The notes below the pieces were generated by a model that saw only the letters and a list, made by a program, of their open reading frames with translations, did not search any database and was not told the origin of the DNA. 64,000 bases of DNA, from assembly GCA_002413745.1 (NCBI GenBank), contig DHXP01000058.1, forward strand, positions 1 to 64,000, read 5' to 3'. The translations under genes were made by a program, and so were the position numbers. The DNA is from Flavobacterium sp. UBA5153 (lineage in GTDB: Bacteria; Bacteroidota; Bacteroidia; Flavobacteriales; Flavobacteriaceae). Positions 37,116-46,921 of the stretch are shown here, piece after piece. Numbering within the stretch: the stretch's first letter is position 1; every line of letters starts with the position of its first letter.

Positions 37116-37430
37116 GCCACGAATTACACAAATTTTCACGAATTCCAAATATCTAAAAATACTAGTTACAACCCGATGGGTGCAATTATTTAATTTTTAG
37201 AAATAGAAAAAATGAAACGCATAGAAACATAGAAAAAAGATTGAGATAGACCAATTCTTGGTTTCAACATAGCTTAAGTATTCTAAAAATAAGTGAAACG
37301 ACTAATTAAAATTAACAATAACTATGTTTCTATATGTTTAAAAAATAGAAATTGAATTACACCCAACGGGTTAATTACACTAATTTTATAGTCTTAAATT
37401 TAATTTGTGAAAATTCGTGTAATTCGTGGC
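37116..37430. repeat. 315-bp nested inverted-repeat element upstream of lpxB
   Basis: Three pairs of inverted arms are nested. The outer pair is 37116-37144 with 37402-37430 (29 nt, two mismatches, GCCACGAATTACAC...). The middle pair is 37170-37187 with 37355-37372 (AACCCGATGGGTGCAATT type, two mismatches). The inner pair is about 37215-37232 with 37321-37339 (CATAGAAACATAG). The loop of about 88 nt has no coding frame. The element could fold into one long imperfect hairpin. It fills nearly all of the gap between the small membrane protein and lpxB. Confidence 0.85.
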
Positions 37431-37438
37431 TAAAAAAC

Positions 37439-37446
37439 TAAATTTG
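37439..37446 (+). promoter_or_regulatory. -7 promoter element TAAATTTG for lpxB
   Basis: This exact TAnnTTTG match lies directly after the palindromic element and 14 nt before the lpxB start, so the leader would be very short. Confidence 0.45.
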
Positions 37447-37460
37447 ATCAAACTTCAAAA

Positions 37461-38573
37461 ATGAAATACTACATAATAGCAGGCGAAGCTTCGGGCGATT
37501 TACACGGTTCTAATTTGATGAAAGCCTTGTACAAAGAAGATCCCAATGCCAATATTCGGTTTTGGGGAGGCGATTTGATGCAGGAAGTTGGCGGAACATT
37601 GGTAAAACATTATAAGGAATTGGCTTTTATGGGTTTTGTCGAAGTGCTTTTTCATCTGAAAACTATTTTAGGCAACATCAAAATATGTAAAAAAGACATT
37701 ACAGCATTTCAGCCTGACGTAATCATTTTTATCGATTATCCCGGTTTCAATTTACGAATTGCAAAATGGGCAAAAGAATGCGGTTTCAAAACCCATTATT
37801 ATATTTCACCTCAAATCTGGGCTTGGAAAGAAAGCCGAATTGCTGCAATCAAATCTGATGTTGATAAAATGTACGTGATTCTTCCTTTCGAAAAAGATTT
37901 CTATGAAAAAAAACATTATTTTCCGGTTGAATTTGTTGGCCACCCTTTGATTGACGCTATTCATAACCAACCCACAATTGACGCTGCCGTTTTTAGAACA
38001 GAAAATCAATTGAACGAAAAACCCATCATTGCCATTTTGCCTGGCAGTCGTAAACAGGAAATTACCAAAATGTTGTCGGTAATGCTGAGCGTGGTCAATG
38101 ATTTTCCGGGATACCAATTTGTGATTGCCGGCGCACCCAGTCAGGAATTTTCTTTTTATGAAGGTTTTATTACCAATGAAAACATACGATTTGTATCGAA
38201 TAAAACATACGATTTATTGAAAATTGCGAATGCAGCATTGGTAACATCGGGTACAGCCACACTTGAAACGGCCCTTTTCAAAGTCCCGGAAGTGGTGTGC
38301 TATAAAGGCAGTTGGGCTTCGTACCAAATTGCAAAACGCATCATTACCCTAAAATACATTTCATTAGTCAACTTGATAATGGATGAGGAAGTGGTTACCG
38401 AATTGATTCAAGAGGATTGCAACACAAAACGCATTAGCGAAGAATTGAAAAAAATTCTGAAACCCAATTATCGTGAAATCCTTTTGCAGAAGTATGATGT
38501 ATTGGAAGAAAAGCTGGGAGGCATCGGCGCCAGCGAGAAAACAGCAAAATTGATTGTGGCCGATTTACTATAA
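37461..38573 (+). CDS. lpxB: Lipid-A-disaccharide synthase
   Basis: The 370-residue peripheral membrane glycosyltransferase (GT19) joins UDP-2,3-diacylglucosamine and lipid X to make the lipid A disaccharide. Motifs include IAGEASGDLHGSNLM at the N-terminus, FIDYPGFNLR, HYISPQIWAWKESR, LPFEKDFYEK, FVGHPLIDAI, LPGSRKQEI and TSGTATLETAL. Its promoter region is occupied by the nested palindrome. Confidence 0.96.
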   Translation: MKYYIIAGEASGDLHGSNLMKALYKEDPNANIRFWGGDLMQEVGGTLVKHYKELAFMGFVEVLFHLKTILGNIKICKKDITAFQPDVIIFIDYPGFNLRIAKWAKECGFKTHYYISPQIWAWKESRIAAIKSDVDKMYVILPFEKDFYEKKHYFPVEFVGHPLIDAIHNQPTIDAAVFRTENQLNEKPIIAILPGSRKQEITKMLSVMLSVVNDFPGYQFVIAGAPSQEFSFYEGFITNENIRFVSNKTYDLLKIANAALVTSGTATLETALFKVPEVVCYKGSWASYQIAKRIITLKYISLVNLIMDEEVVTELIQEDCNTKRISEELKKILKPNYREILLQKYDVLEEKLGGIGASEKTAKLIVADLL

Positions 38574-38738
38574 TTCATCAAAAAAAGTTAGTTTCTTTCT
38601 TTCCTGAACTTAAAAAACGAGTTCATAAGGCATCACGCTAAAAATCACAATACATCAATTGGTGTTTTTTTTAATCGTACCGAACGATTTATAAATGCAT
38701 TAAATTATTTCTTGTTAAAAAATTTGTACTTTAGTTTG

Positions 38739-40775
38739 ATGAAAGTGCTGCAATTTCCCTTAGCGAGGATAACGATTGGGTTTGTGATGGGCATACTTCT
38801 CGCCTATTACTTAAAACCTAATCCACAATTGGTCATTGCCTTGCTTTTAATTGCCGTTTTTGCTTTTGGCATTGCCTTTTTTTTGTCCAAACGAAGCATT
38901 ACAAACGCAATGTATTTTGGTTTAACCACCTATTTTCTTGCTTTTGGCATTGGAGCAACGACCCAAATAATCCACACTGATTCATTCCAGAAAAGCAATT
39001 ACATCCATAGTAAAACGATTTTTGAAAAGCCTCATTTACTATCGGTAACGATTAGGGAAAAACTGAAAAGTTCCAGCTATAATGACCGCTATATCGTCCT
39101 TGTAAACAAAATAGATGATTCGATTTATACGGGCAGAATTTTATTGAATGTTCGAAAAGACAGTTTGAATCATTCATTAGAAATAGGAACCCATTTGCAA
39201 ATCAATGGCAGTTTGTATAAAAACATTCCCGCTAAAAACCCAAACCAATTTGATTATGGTAAATATCTGGAAGGAAAACAAATCTATGCCCAAATTTATA
39301 CTGATGCCGCCAACATCAAAACAGGTTCGATAATCAACAAAGACGCTTGGTATTATTCCTCCAAATTAAGAACGAAAATCATTCGAAATCTGGAGAAAAG
39401 CAACTTCAACAAAGCCGAACTCAATGTTGCCGCTGCCTTGATTTTAGGACAACAACAGGATATTTCGCCAGATATTATTCGGGATTATCAATACGCCGGT
39501 GCCGTTCATATTTTATCGGTTTCGGGATTGCATATTGGTTTTATTTTGCTGTTTGTGACTTTCCTCCTCAAGCCGTTTCCCAACACACGACGAGGTTCTT
39601 TTATCAAGTTGATAATCATTCTATTTTCCTTGTCGTCTTTTGGAATAATTGCCGGATTGGCTCCATCTGTGGTTCGTTCTGTCGCAATGTTTTCGTTTGT
39701 TGCCATCGGAATGTATTTGAGAAGAAGCACTTATATTTTCCATACATTACTGGTTTCCATCTTGTTGATTTTGCTGTTTCAACCTTCGTTTTTATTTGAT
39801 GTGGGTTTCCAATTGAGTTATGTTGCCTTATTTTTCATCCTTTGGCTACAACCGTTATTGTACCAACTTTGGTCGCCAAAAAACAAAATCGGAAATTACT
39901 TTTGGGAAATTCTTACGGTTTCATTTGCGGCACAAATTGGCGCATTTCCGTTAAGCATTTATTATTTCCACCAATTTCCGGGATTATTTTTCGTGACTAA
40001 CTTGGTGATAATTCCGTTTTTGAGCATCATAATGGCTTTGGGAGTTTTGGTAATGGTTTTGGCGGCATTCGATTATGTTCCTTTTTATCTGGCTAAATCA
40101 CTGGAATGGAGCATATATATTTTGGATAAAATCATCAATTCGATTGCCTCATTGGAACAATTTATCATCCGGGATATTCCATTCAACTGGTATTTTTTAG
40201 CGAGTTTATATTTGTTGATTATTGCCACCATTATTTGGTTCCAAAAACCAAGTTTCAACAAATTGGCATTGGTATTAATTGCCATAATAATTTTTCAAAT
40301 CACCTATTTTGAAACCCGTTGGACTATCCAAAACCAAAAGGAACTGGTGGTTTTCAATTCAAAAAAAACCACCCTGATTACAGAACGAAATGGAGAAAAT
40401 GTCACCCTTTATGCCAATGATAGTCTTTTGAAAATAGGTCTTAAAAACAAACCCCTAAATTCCTATTTAATGGGAAATTTTAGCCAATTAAAAACTAAAA
40501 ATAAATTACAAAATCTGCTGTTTTTCAATGGAAAGAAGATCCTGATTTTGGATAGTTTGGGAGTTTATCCAAAAAATATTCATCCAGATATATTGATACT
40601 CACCCAATCCCCGAAGATAAACCTCAATCGTTTGTTCAAAACCACGAAACCCAAAATGGTCGTGGCCGATGCTTCGAATTACAGAACTTATATTGACTTG
40701 TGGAAAGCCACTTGTGTAAAAGAAAAAATCCCTTTTCACGCAACCGGTGAAAAGGGATTTTATAGATTAAATTGA
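38739..40775 (+). CDS. ComEC/Rec2-family DNA-uptake protein
   Basis: The 678-residue inner-membrane protein has N-terminal helices, a DUF4131-like soluble domain (about 50-190) and the competence domain of about eight helices (VHILSVSGLHIGF, GLAPSVVRSVAMF, QLSYVALFFIL). The C-terminal part (about 560-678) has the outline of the metallo-beta-lactamase-like domain but no HxHxDH metal motif, so the nuclease-like function appears absent. ATG 38739 is chosen over TTG 38712. The protein should carry single-stranded DNA across the inner membrane if the cell is competent. Confidence 0.88.
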   Translation: MKVLQFPLARITIGFVMGILLAYYLKPNPQLVIALLLIAVFAFGIAFFLSKRSITNAMYFGLTTYFLAFGIGATTQIIHTDSFQKSNYIHSKTIFEKPHLLSVTIREKLKSSSYNDRYIVLVNKIDDSIYTGRILLNVRKDSLNHSLEIGTHLQINGSLYKNIPAKNPNQFDYGKYLEGKQIYAQIYTDAANIKTGSIINKDAWYYSSKLRTKIIRNLEKSNFNKAELNVAAALILGQQQDISPDIIRDYQYAGAVHILSVSGLHIGFILLFVTFLLKPFPNTRRGSFIKLIIILFSLSSFGIIAGLAPSVVRSVAMFSFVAIGMYLRRSTYIFHTLLVSILLILLFQPSFLFDVGFQLSYVALFFILWLQPLLYQLWSPKNKIGNYFWEILTVSFAAQIGAFPLSIYYFHQFPGLFFVTNLVIIPFLSIIMALGVLVMVLAAFDYVPFYLAKSLEWSIYILDKIINSIASLEQFIIRDIPFNWYFLASLYLLIIATIIWFQKPSFNKLALVLIAIIIFQITYFETRWTIQNQKELVVFNSKKTTLITERNGENVTLYANDSLLKIGLKNKPLNSYLMGNFSQLKTKNKLQNLLFFNGKKILILDSLGVYPKNIHPDILILTQSPKINLNRLFKTTKPKMVVADASNYRTYIDLWKATCVKEKIPFHATGEKGFYRLN

Positions 40776-40777
40776 AA

Positions 40778-41242
40778 TTATTTATTTTTCAGAATTCCAT
40801 CGGCAACAGCAAGCCAAGCCGCTGATCCGCCGGCAACATAGCCCGTACTCCCTATTCCCGTAAAACTAGGTTTTCCTTCTTTCAGCTTGGCAGTAGCGAA
40901 CCAAACGGTAGGATAACCTTGGATGCCAAAAGCTTGTTGCATTCCGGCATTTTGATTTTTCAATTCGTCGCTTTGCGGTGTTCTTCTTGGAAAATCGAGT
41001 TCCACAAGAACCACGTTTTTCTTGGCCCAAACAGCAAATTCGGGTGTTTTCAATACTTCATTTTGCAAACGGATGCACCAACCGCACCAATCACTTCCCG
41101 TGAAAAACAACAACATTGGCTTTTGGGTTTTATTGGAAATTTCCATTGCCTTCTTAATGTCGGTTTGCCAAACAAGTTCCTGTGCTTGAACTGCGAAAGA
41201 GCCCAATATGAATGCTACAATTATAAATGTCTTTTTACTCAT
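40778..41242 (-). CDS. Exported thioredoxin-like protein
   Basis: The 154-residue product has a signal peptide (MSKKTFIIVAFILGSFAVQAQ) and a thioredoxin fold with the active site SDWCGWCIRLQ and the cis-Pro loop QGYPTVWF. It resembles the Thioredoxin_7/DUF255-type proteins that reduce or isomerise disulfides in the periplasm. It ends 2 nt from the convergent comEC stop. The ATG at 41242 gives the signal peptide. Confidence 0.9.
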   Translation of the reverse strand: MSKKTFIIVAFILGSFAVQAQELVWQTDIKKAMEISNKTQKPMLLFFTGSDWCGWCIRLQNEVLKTPEFAVWAKKNVVLVELDFPRRTPQSDELKNQNAGMQQAFGIQGYPTVWFATAKLKEGKPSFTGIGSTGYVAGGSAAWLAVADGILKNK

Positions 41243-41338
41243 AATTTTATATTTTTTTTGGAATTCGTGAATCTTTGATTTCATTTTAATGTAAATTTTA
41301 AATCTATCTTCTCAAGAATAGTGCCCAAAATTAGTAAA

Positions 41339-42850
41339 TTATTTGACTTCTTGCATTAATTTTTTGACCAAAGGTGAAATCAATATCAAAATCAATCCTG
41401 CAATTAAGGCATAAATCGCTAATTGTTTGTAACCATCGGCATAAACTATAAGTTTTTCAACATTGGATGCATTTTCTGAAGCCCCTGCAATATTGGCACC
41501 TAACAGTCCTGCGAAATATTGACCGTAAGCGCTGGCAAGAAACCACATTCCCATCATTACTGCCTGCAATTTTTGTGGCGATAACTTGGTCATAATTGAC
41601 ATCCCTATTGGTGACAAACACAATTCGCCAAAAGTGATCACAAACCAACCAAAAGTAAATAAGTCCAACGAAGTAATACCATCGGTATTAGCAAAGAATT
41701 TAGTGTAATAAAATACATAAAAACCACCCGCAAGGAAAAGGAATCCCAAACCAAATTTGACAACCGTATTGGGCTCAATTTTTCTTTTGCCCATCCAAAG
41801 CCAAACTAATCCTACCAACGCCGCAAAAGCAATTACAAAAAGTGAATTGGCTGAATTGTTGACTCCATTAGGGTCTAAATGAACTCCAAGAACTGTTTTG
41901 CTTAAATTACTTGCCGCAAAAAGACTCAAAGAACCACCGCTTTGCTCGAAAAAGGCCCAAAATACGATAGAAAATAAGATAAAAACTAATGCGGCTAATA
42001 GTTTTTTATTTTCTTGAATGGAGAAGTTTTTCATTTCATAAAGTAGGTACGCTATAGAACACGGACCAATAATATACATAAATATATCCGTGTAACCTGA
42101 ATTTGAAACCAACAAGATAACAACCGGAATCACTATTATTGAACCAATATAAGTAAGATATTCATAAGTCTTCCTTTTGGAATTTTCTAAATCCAGCAAA
42201 GGGGAAATCCCGATTTCGCCAAGTGATTTCTGGGTTTGCACAAAGGTCAACAAACTGATAATCATAACAATTGAAGCAAAACCGAAAGCAACGTTCCATC
42301 TTAAATGCACAGGAACTATTGAAGAAAGCATATTTCCATTGGCAACGGCAATACATAAATAACCCCCGATTAAAGCGCCAAGATTTACTCCGGCATAAAA
42401 CAAAGAGAAGCCGGCGTCTCTACGATTATCATCGTCTTTGTATAGTTTTCCAACCATTGTGGAAATGTTTGGCTTAAAAAATCCAGTTCCAATGATGGTA
42501 AAACTGATTCCAAAAAAGAAAAATTGTTTGGGGTCAATTGCAAGAATTATGCTTCCCACAATCATTAAAATCCCTCCCCAAAACAAGGATTTTCGATAAC
42601 CCAAGATCTTGTCAGCAAATAAACCTCCTATGAATGTAAATGCGTAAACAAAAGCTTGAGTGGCTCCATATTGCAAGTTGGCAACTTTATCGTTCATCAT
42701 CAATTGATTGACCATAAAAATAACCAACATTCCGCGCATTCCGTAGAAGCTGAAACGTTCCCACATTTCACTAAAAAACAAGTACCACAATTGCTTGGGA
42801 TACTTGCCTTTGAAATTTTGTATTTGTTCAATACTCAAGTTTTGTTCCAT
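41339..42850 (-). CDS. POT-family di/tripeptide:proton symporter (second copy)
   Basis: The 503-residue polytopic membrane protein has POT/PTR2 motifs: FFSEMWERFSFYGMRGMLV (the ExxER-type helix 1 signature), GGLFADKILGYRKS, FFKPNISTMVGKLY and FSLFYAGVNLGALIGG. It imports di- and tripeptides with protons. It starts 1 nt after the stop of the next POT gene and shares its operon with DPP IV. It differs from its neighbour in length (503 against 564), so it is an old duplication. Confidence 0.93.
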   Translation of the reverse strand: MEQNLSIEQIQNFKGKYPKQLWYLFFSEMWERFSFYGMRGMLVIFMVNQLMMNDKVANLQYGATQAFVYAFTFIGGLFADKILGYRKSLFWGGILMIVGSIILAIDPKQFFFFGISFTIIGTGFFKPNISTMVGKLYKDDDNRRDAGFSLFYAGVNLGALIGGYLCIAVANGNMLSSIVPVHLRWNVAFGFASIVMIISLLTFVQTQKSLGEIGISPLLDLENSKRKTYEYLTYIGSIIVIPVVILLVSNSGYTDIFMYIIGPCSIAYLLYEMKNFSIQENKKLLAALVFILFSIVFWAFFEQSGGSLSLFAASNLSKTVLGVHLDPNGVNNSANSLFVIAFAALVGLVWLWMGKRKIEPNTVVKFGLGFLFLAGGFYVFYYTKFFANTDGITSLDLFTFGWFVITFGELCLSPIGMSIMTKLSPQKLQAVMMGMWFLASAYGQYFAGLLGANIAGASENASNVEKLIVYADGYKQLAIYALIAGLILILISPLVKKLMQEVK

Positions 42851-42851
42851 A

Positions 42852-44546
42852 TTATCGAATGCCGTGCATCATTTTTTTCAAGAAAGGTGTCAATGCAAAC
42901 AGAATTACTGCTGCCAATCCTGTCAAAATTACAAACACCATAAAGAATTCAAATAAATTGTGGATTTCAACCCCTGCAAAAATTGGATTATGATCACTAA
43001 TTTGATTGGTTGACAATAGTTTTAATTGTTCTGCCGTAGGCGTAATCGTTTTGTCCAAAACTCCTTGTAAGTCAATTCCCAACTCTTTTGCTTTATTGAA
43101 TTTGTCTCCCGTTGACGGCAAGATAGAACCCAAAGTTCCTGCCAATGCATAACCCGAAGCGTTCGACAAGAAAAATACGCCGTATAACAATGAAGAAAAA
43201 CGCTTTGGCGAAAGCTTTCCAACCAATGACAAACCTATTGGTGACAAGCACAACTCGGCACAAGTTTGTATTAAATATAACAAGATTAACCATTTTATGG
43301 CAAGTAAACCATTATTGCCTAAATCTTTCACATTATTGGCAATGATGAAATACGCTAATGCCATTAAAGCTAGTCCAATCGCTTGTTTTACCGGCGATAT
43401 AGGCTCTCTGCCTTTTGCTCTTAATTTATCCCACAACATACTAAATGGCACTGCAAAAAGAACAACAAACAATCCGTTGAAAATTTGAACCATTGAAGCG
43501 GGCATTTGCCAGCCAAACATAAATGTTCTATCCGTTTGATTATCGGCAATAAACGTTAAGGAAGACCCTGCTTGTTCGAATGCCGCCCAAAAGAAAATGA
43601 TGAAAAAGGACACAATATAAATTACGATTATTCGGTCTCTTTCAACTTTTGTCAAAGAACTATCCGACAAAATCAGTCCTGCCAATGTTATTCCGCTTGC
43701 GTAAATGACAGGATAAATAACTGTTTTAACAACATTGGTACCATCCACCGAAAAATGAAAGGCAAAATACAATCCGATAAAACTTATTACTGCCAAAACC
43801 AATGATTTTGATGTAAATACAGCATTTTGTGATTCTCCTTCTTCAAAATCAGATGCCGTGTTTTTAGAAGGCAATCCTCCCAATGGCCTTCCTTCCGGAG
43901 TGACAACATATTTATTTTTTAGTAAATAAAAGACTAAAGTCCCAATAAGCATCGCAATTGAAGCGGCAAGAAATCCCCATTTGAAGGCATGAATATCTCT
44001 AATTCCCCCGTGATCTTTCACGTCTCCCAACATCGGGCAAATAAATTGTCCTAAAAAAGCACCTAAATTAATTCCCATGTAGAAAATGGTAAAAGCAGTA
44101 TCCAGTTTGCTTTTTTCCTGTACAGGATATAAACTTCCCACCATACTTGAAATGTTCGGCTTGAAAAATCCATTACCAAAAACGATTATTCCCAATGCAG
44201 AATACATCAAAGTGGTAGCTAAACCTAAATTTTCGCCAAAAACACTTGCGCTTGCAAACAACATCATTTGTCCAATGGCCATCATCAAACCCCCCAGTAA
44301 AATACAATTTCTATTTCCAAAAAAACGATCGGCAATAAATCCCCCCAACATTGGAGTCAAGTAACAAAGACCCAGAAAGCCCCCGTAAATTAAGGAAGCA
44401 TCTTCCTCTTTCATCAATAAAGAATTTACGAGAAATAAGGTCAATAAGGCACGCATTCCATAGAAATTGAAGCGTTCCCACATTTCTGTTCCAAATAACA
44501 CCCAAAGTCCTTTTGGATGTGCTGTTTTTACTTGAGTTTCCGACAT
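42852..44546 (-). CDS. POT-family di/tripeptide:proton symporter (first copy)
   Basis: The 564-residue polytopic membrane protein has the same POT signatures: FGTEMWERFNFYGMRALLT, GGFIADRFFGNRN, FFKPNISSMVGSLYP and FTIFYMGINLGAFLGQ. A longer central cytosolic loop (about residues 205-235) and an extra segment before the last helices account for the length difference. It lies between DPP IV (26 nt upstream) and the second POT gene. Confidence 0.94.
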   Translation of the reverse strand: MSETQVKTAHPKGLWVLFGTEMWERFNFYGMRALLTLFLVNSLLMKEEDASLIYGGFLGLCYLTPMLGGFIADRFFGNRNCILLGGLMMAIGQMMLFASASVFGENLGLATTLMYSALGIIVFGNGFFKPNISSMVGSLYPVQEKSKLDTAFTIFYMGINLGAFLGQFICPMLGDVKDHGGIRDIHAFKWGFLAASIAMLIGTLVFYLLKNKYVVTPEGRPLGGLPSKNTASDFEEGESQNAVFTSKSLVLAVISFIGLYFAFHFSVDGTNVVKTVIYPVIYASGITLAGLILSDSSLTKVERDRIIVIYIVSFFIIFFWAAFEQAGSSLTFIADNQTDRTFMFGWQMPASMVQIFNGLFVVLFAVPFSMLWDKLRAKGREPISPVKQAIGLALMALAYFIIANNVKDLGNNGLLAIKWLILLYLIQTCAELCLSPIGLSLVGKLSPKRFSSLLYGVFFLSNASGYALAGTLGSILPSTGDKFNKAKELGIDLQGVLDKTITPTAEQLKLLSTNQISDHNPIFAGVEIHNLFEFFMVFVILTGLAAVILFALTPFLKKMMHGIR

Positions 44547-44572
44547 ATTGGTTATTTTGGTTTTGGTTTATA

Positions 44573-46741
44573 TTATAAATTATTTTTGATAAAATTAGTC
44601 ATTTTATTGTGTAACTGTATCCTAGTCATTCCACCATAAATTCCGTGATTTTTATCGGGATAAATCTGGGAATCGAATTGCTTATTGGCTTGAATCAAGG
44701 CTTCCATCATTTGCATCGAATTTTGCACATGCACATTATCGTCTCCCGAACCGTGAATTAACAAAAATTTCCCTTTCAATTTTTCAACAAAATTGATTGG
44801 TGAATTATCATCGTAACCATTCGGGTTTTCTTGTGGCGTTTCCATGTATCTTTCAGTATAAATGCTGTCATAAAAACGCCAATTGGTAACCGGAGCAACC
44901 GCAATCGCCATTTTAAAAACATCATTTCCTTTCAATATACAATTCGAAGCCATAAATCCACCAAAACTCCACCCATATATACCTATTCTTGATTTGTCCA
45001 CATACGGATAATTCCCTATCACTTTTGCCGCATCAATTTGGTCTTCAACTTCATATTTTCCTAATTGTTTTTGGGTCACTTTCTTGAAAGCGGCGCCTTT
45101 GAAACCGGTTCCGCGACCGTCGACATCAGCAACAATATAACCTTGTTGTGCCAACATCGTAAACCAATACTCATTAGAACTAATCCATTGATTTGCTACT
45201 TGTTGTGATCCAGGTCCTGAATATTGAATCATAAAAACAGGATATTTTTTTGAAGGGTCAAAATCTTTTGGTTTCATGATCCAAGCGTTTAATTCGTTTC
45301 CTTTTTCGGTTTTTAGAACGAAAAATTCTTTTTGTGGCAAATCGTAGGCTTTTAATTTTGTGGCCAATGCTTCATTGTTTTCTATAACTTGAACTTGTTT
45401 TCCCGTTTTGGCTTCATTCAAAGAATAAATCGTTGGCTGTGTTGCGCTAGAAAACGTGCTGATGTAATATTGAAAATTTGGACTAAAAGTTGCTGCAGTT
45501 GTTCCAACATTTTGTGACAATCGGGCTTTATTTTTTCCGTTTAAACCAATGCGGTATACATCTCTAATGATTGAACCATTCTCTGTCGATTGATAAAAAA
45601 CGGCATTGGTTTTCTCGTCAAAACCATAATAGGATGTCACTTCCCAATTGCCTTTTGTGACTTGGTTTTTCAATTTTCCTGTTTTGTCATATAAATAAAT
45701 ATGATTGAAACCGTCTTTTTCGCTAGTCCAAATAAAACTATTGTCTTTTAAGAACGTCAAATTGTCGGTAACATCAATGTATGCTTTGTCTTTTTCGTTC
45801 AAAACCACTTTTGATGTTCCTGAATTTCCATCGATGAATACTAAATCCAAATTATCCTGATGGCGATTCAACACTTGCGCACACAAAATATTGACATCGT
45901 TCGTCCATTTCATTCTGGCAATGTAAAAATCATTGTAATTTCCAAGATTTACATCTTTTGTAGTATTTGCATTCACATCAAAAAGATGCAAGGAAACCAA
46001 GGAGTTTTTTTCGCCTGCTTTCGGATATTTGAAAGTTTCAATTGTTGGGTACAAATCTTTGTGAAATATTGACATCGAAAATTCTGGAACCTGACTCTCG
46101 TCAAAACGGATATAGGCTAGTTTTTTGCTGTCCTTGCTCCAGTCAAATGCTCTTACAAAAGCAAATTCTTCTTCATAAACCCAATCCGTAATTCCGTTGA
46201 TGATGGTGTTCTTCATTCCATCAGTGGTAATTTGACTATTTGTTTTGGCAGTAATATCATAGATAAAAAGATTGTTTTCCTTGGCGTAAGCAATCTTTTT
46301 TCCGTCGGGCGAAAAAGTAGGTTCTTGCACTTGCTCCAGAATCTTGGTCAATTCCTTGGTTTCAATATCGTACAGAAAATAGTCGGCAGTAAAGGAATGA
46401 CGGTAAATTTTATGGGTGTTATTGGCAATTAAAATCATTTTTTCGTCTGAACTGAACGAATAACTGTCGATTCCGCCAAGTAATTTATACTGATTTTTGG
46501 TATCGATTAGAGTCGCCACTTTTTTTAAGGTTGCGAAATCGAACAAATCGATTTGCATACTTTTGGCAGTTTCATCAAAATTCAAAACCGTATATTGATT
46601 CGTGTTTTTCATGGACTTCAATTCGTCCATTCCTTTGGCTCGAAATTCTCCATTATATATGGCTTCAACGGTGATTTTTTGTTGCCCAAAAAGAGTAAAA
46701 CACAAAAACAGAAGCAATGCCGTAATTTTTTTTGAATACAT
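44573..46741 (-). CDS. Dipeptidyl peptidase IV (S9B serine peptidase)
   Basis: The 722-residue product has a signal peptide (about 1-19), an N-terminal eight-bladed propeller (about 40-470, with the substrate-binding YEEEFAFVRAFDWS double-Glu motif) and a C-terminal hydrolase domain. The nucleophile is in GWSFGGFMAS, the Asp in GSGDDNVHV (about D667), and the His is H699 (DKNHG). It cleaves X-Pro or X-Ala dipeptides from peptide N-termini in the periplasm, and the two POT carriers encoded downstream can import the products. A possible minus-strand -7 element TAAGTTTG lies at 46831-46838. Confidence 0.95.
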   Translation of the reverse strand: MYSKKITALLLFLCFTLFGQQKITVEAIYNGEFRAKGMDELKSMKNTNQYTVLNFDETAKSMQIDLFDFATLKKVATLIDTKNQYKLLGGIDSYSFSSDEKMILIANNTHKIYRHSFTADYFLYDIETKELTKILEQVQEPTFSPDGKKIAYAKENNLFIYDITAKTNSQITTDGMKNTIINGITDWVYEEEFAFVRAFDWSKDSKKLAYIRFDESQVPEFSMSIFHKDLYPTIETFKYPKAGEKNSLVSLHLFDVNANTTKDVNLGNYNDFYIARMKWTNDVNILCAQVLNRHQDNLDLVFIDGNSGTSKVVLNEKDKAYIDVTDNLTFLKDNSFIWTSEKDGFNHIYLYDKTGKLKNQVTKGNWEVTSYYGFDEKTNAVFYQSTENGSIIRDVYRIGLNGKNKARLSQNVGTTAATFSPNFQYYISTFSSATQPTIYSLNEAKTGKQVQVIENNEALATKLKAYDLPQKEFFVLKTEKGNELNAWIMKPKDFDPSKKYPVFMIQYSGPGSQQVANQWISSNEYWFTMLAQQGYIVADVDGRGTGFKGAAFKKVTQKQLGKYEVEDQIDAAKVIGNYPYVDKSRIGIYGWSFGGFMASNCILKGNDVFKMAIAVAPVTNWRFYDSIYTERYMETPQENPNGYDDNSPINFVEKLKGKFLLIHGSGDDNVHVQNSMQMMEALIQANKQFDSQIYPDKNHGIYGGMTRIQLHNKMTNFIKNNL

Positions 46742-46885
46742 AATATTGATTTAAATTTAAAAACAGTTCAATTTTAGTGAAAAATTTACAATTATCTCAC
46801 ATTTCATGTGTTAAATGTTAAAAACAATATCAAACTTACCAAGTTATTGAATAAGTCACATTAGTAAATAAAACAGCTAAAACCG

Positions 46886-46893
46886 TATCTTTG
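46886..46893 (+). promoter_or_regulatory. -7 promoter element TATCTTTG for HMG-CoA reductase
   Basis: This exact TAnnTTTG match lies 28 nt before the chosen ATG. No well-spaced -33 element was seen. Confidence 0.55.
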
Positions 46894-46921
46894 CCCCCAA
46901 TTATACCATAATCAATTGAGA

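Noticed and set aside
42852-44546. Many open frames on the plus strand opposite the POT transporter genes
   Set aside because: Hydrophobic membrane-protein genes often leave long antisense frames; none shows a domain or conserved start.
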